Positions 6,331 through 7,318 of a stretch of DNA of 7,318 nt are shown in pieces. Origin of the DNA: Actinomycetes bacterium (GTDB lineage: Bacteria; Actinomycetota; Acidimicrobiia; Acidimicrobiales; SZUA-35); NCBI GenBank assembly GCA_024227975.1, contig JAAETV010000744.1, positions 1-7,318 on the forward strand, written 5' to 3'. Under the pieces are notes generated by a model. The model was not told the origin of the DNA. It did no database searches and was given only the letters and a program-made list of their open reading frames with translations. How positions within the stretch are numbered: the first letter of the stretch is position 1; each line of letters begins with the position of its first letter. The position numbers and the translations under genes are program-made.

Positions 6331-7145
6331 CGGTATCTCTCCACTGTGGTCGAAAGCAATTCGTCGGATTGATCTGCTGTGAGGGAAACTCTCGCCAAGT
6401 AGTGAAAGAGCTCAACGTGAGATTCTATTGCACCCAGCCCATCGTAGTAATTGAAGCCGGCGAGCCCTTGAGTGCAGATCATATAGGGAGCCATCGTTGC
6501 CTCCGAGGCAAACATCCAGAATGACCCACAGACCACGTTGTTCACAGCCGGGCTCTGGGAAGGAACAATCTGAAGGTGCACGCTCGGCTGTTGTGAGGCA
6601 TTGAAGAGGTGATTGATCTGTTCGGCCATCACGTCGGCACCGCCTGTCTGACGATGCAGTACCGATTCGTCAATGATGCAGATCAGTTCCAACGGTTCTG
6701 GCCTACGAACGAGCACTGCCTGGCGGGCGATCCGGGCCTTGACCCGGTCGGCGATGGCGGTTTCGGAGAGGGGTCGCCAATGTGCTCGCATGACGGCCTC
6801 GATATAGGCGGGAGTCTGAAGCAAGCCAGGCACTGTGAACGGCTCGAACGTCTGCACTCTTGTCGCTCCCTGCTCCAGCGATGCGAAGTGGTCTAGCCAG
6901 GGAGGTACCGAGTGTCCATCTGGCGCCAGTCTGGCCATGTCAGTGGCCAGTAGTCGCTCGAGCTCGGGAAGGGTGATCTGGAGAAGTCTGGCCAGTGGTG
7001 GGCGGTGCTTGGCTCGTGGGGTGGCCTCACCACGTTCCCATCGGGCAATCGATTCGCGCGCCACACCCAGCTGTTCGGCCAACGTTTCCTGGCTGAATCC
7101 GACCTGGTTGCGGCGCGCAACCAAGTCAACACGGCGGGATGACAT
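6300..7145 (-). CDS. XRE-family regulator with HTH and DUF5753 domains (Scr1-like)
   Basis: This 281-residue protein has an N-terminal XRE helix-turn-helix at about 6-62 (core TLAEQLGVARESIARWERG, 21-39). It is followed by a DUF5753 ligand/partner domain at about 83-272, recognisable by FEPFTVPGLLQTPAYIEAVM (100-119), RQAVLVRR (141-148), IDESVLHRQTGG (158-169) and a final VERYR (268-272). It is the regulatory or antitoxin-like half of a pair with the overlapping DUF397 gene downstream. It probably binds DNA near its own promoter and is antagonised by, or itself neutralises, DUF397; that relation is inferred from described Streptomyces pairs. The ATG at 7145 gives the full family length and lies 7 nt from a good -10 box. 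GC over 6361-6660 is about 54% by hand count, roughly ten points below the AAA+ gene, suggesting horizontal acquisition. Confidence 0.92.
   Translation of the reverse strand: MSSRRVDLVARRNQVGFSQETLAEQLGVARESIARWERGEATPRAKHRPPLARLLQITLPELERLLATDMARLAPDGHSVPPWLDHFASLEQGATRVQTFEPFTVPGLLQTPAYIEAVMRAHWRPLSETAIADRVKARIARQAVLVRRPEPLELICIIDESVLHRQTGGADVMAEQINHLFNASQQPSVHLQIVPSQSPAVNNVVCGSFWMFASEATMAPYMICTQGLAGFNYYDGLGAIESHVELFHYLARVSLTADQSDELLSTTVERYRCLNRTPTKI
6337..6342 (-). promoter_or_regulatory. Ribosome binding site of the DUF397 gene
   Basis: The minus strand reads GGAGAG, 6 nt before the ATG at 6330. It lies inside the coding sequence of the XRE regulator, so DUF397 can be initiated independently within the overlap. 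Confidence 0.6.
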
Positions 7146-7152
7146 TGGACAA

Positions 7153-7182
7153 ATCCTAGCCTTTGTCGAAGAGTGGTGTAAA
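7153..7182 (-). promoter_or_regulatory. Promoter of the XRE-DUF397 pair (TTTACA-N18-TAGGAT)
   Basis: The minus strand carries TTTACA (7177-7182, one mismatch to TTGACA), an 18-bp spacer and TAGGAT (7153-7158). The -10 ends 7 nt before the ATG at 7145, so the mRNA would begin at or beside the start codon, again a leaderless arrangement. This is the best-formed promoter in the window. Confidence 0.65.
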
Positions 7183-7187
7183 CGTTT
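7180..7187. promoter_or_regulatory. Palindrome AAACGTTT overlapping the XRE promoter -35
   Basis: This perfect 8-bp palindrome shares three bases with the -35 hexamer (7177-7182). XRE regulators commonly bind short palindromes at their own promoters, so autoregulation is possible. Only one copy is seen and the motif is short. Confidence 0.35.
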
Positions 7188-7233
7188 CAGAGACTGCCTG
7201 GTGAATATTGCCCCGTCCGATCAGGCTCAGAAG

Positions 7234-7318
7234 ATGACCCGAAAGATGCTGCTCTTGGACCAGAGTTCAATGGTGGCTATCGATGCTGTGGGCGACGACC
7301 CTGTGAGGGTTCGACTCG
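7234..7318 (+). CDS. Possible start of a hypothetical gene, partial at the right edge
   Basis: From the ATG at 7234 the frame stays open to the window end (28 complete codons, beginning MTRKMLLLDQSSMVAIDAVG). An in-frame GTG at 7201 is an alternative start. No strong Shine-Dalgarno precedes either, and no domain is recognisable in so short a piece. A gene divergent from the XRE regulator would be an ordinary arrangement, but this could be non-coding. The minus strand also has a frame open from the window end to a stop near 7231, so the direction is not certain. Confidence 0.3.
   Translation, partial: MTRKMLLLDQSSMVAIDAVGDDPVRVRL

Overview
The window looks like chromosomal DNA from a high-GC actinobacterium. 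Hand counts give about 64% GC in part of the AAA+ gene (4441-4740). I lean towards Acidimicrobiia or a similar deep lineage, because the set combines a Bacillus-type single-anchor succinate dehydrogenase, an Rv0958-like AAA+ ATPase, and a DUF397/Scr1-type regulator pair that is essentially restricted to Actinobacteria. The class-level placement is inference; the phylum-level placement is better supported.

Layout. (a) 1-1829, minus strand: a succinate dehydrogenase operon read right to left, sdhC (di-haem cytochrome b) then sdhA (flavoprotein, cut by the left edge). sdhB would be expected just beyond the edge. (b) 1830-1963: leader/promoter gap of the sdh operon, with short direct and inverted repeats. 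(c) 1964-4153, minus strand: a 729-residue protein with glycoside hydrolase family 2 architecture. The usual catalytic nucleophile glutamate appears to be alanine, so it may be a pseudoenzyme. (d) 4154-4272: divergent promoter region whose two -10 areas share the same 11-bp sequence in opposite orientation. (e) 4273-5682, plus: an AAA+ ATPase of the MoxR/Mg-chelatase type, probably translated from a leaderless mRNA. (f) 5741-6085, plus: a small VOC-fold (glyoxalase/bleomycin-resistance-like) protein whose -10 box sits inside a perfect 7-bp dyad that ends at the start codon. (g) 6118-7145, minus: an XRE/DUF5753 regulator overlapping a DUF397 gene by 31 bp, with a good promoter and lower GC (about 54% at 6361-6660), suggesting horizontal acquisition. 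(h) 7146-7318: the regulator's promoter and a weakly supported open reading frame leaving the window on the plus strand.

How the genes fit together. Only two groups are clear units: sdhC-sdhA (TCA cycle and respiratory chain) and the XRE-DUF397 pair (a toxin-antitoxin-like regulatory pair). The family-2 protein and the AAA+ ATPase are divergent and may share control through the mirrored promoter elements, but nothing in their sequences shows a common function. The AAA+ gene lacks the VWA-domain partner that usually follows it.

No tRNA, rRNA, CRISPR array, insertion sequence or convincing intrinsic terminator was seen. The strongest candidates for something unusual are the altered active site of the family-2 protein, the mirrored divergent promoter, and the dyad over the VOC promoter.
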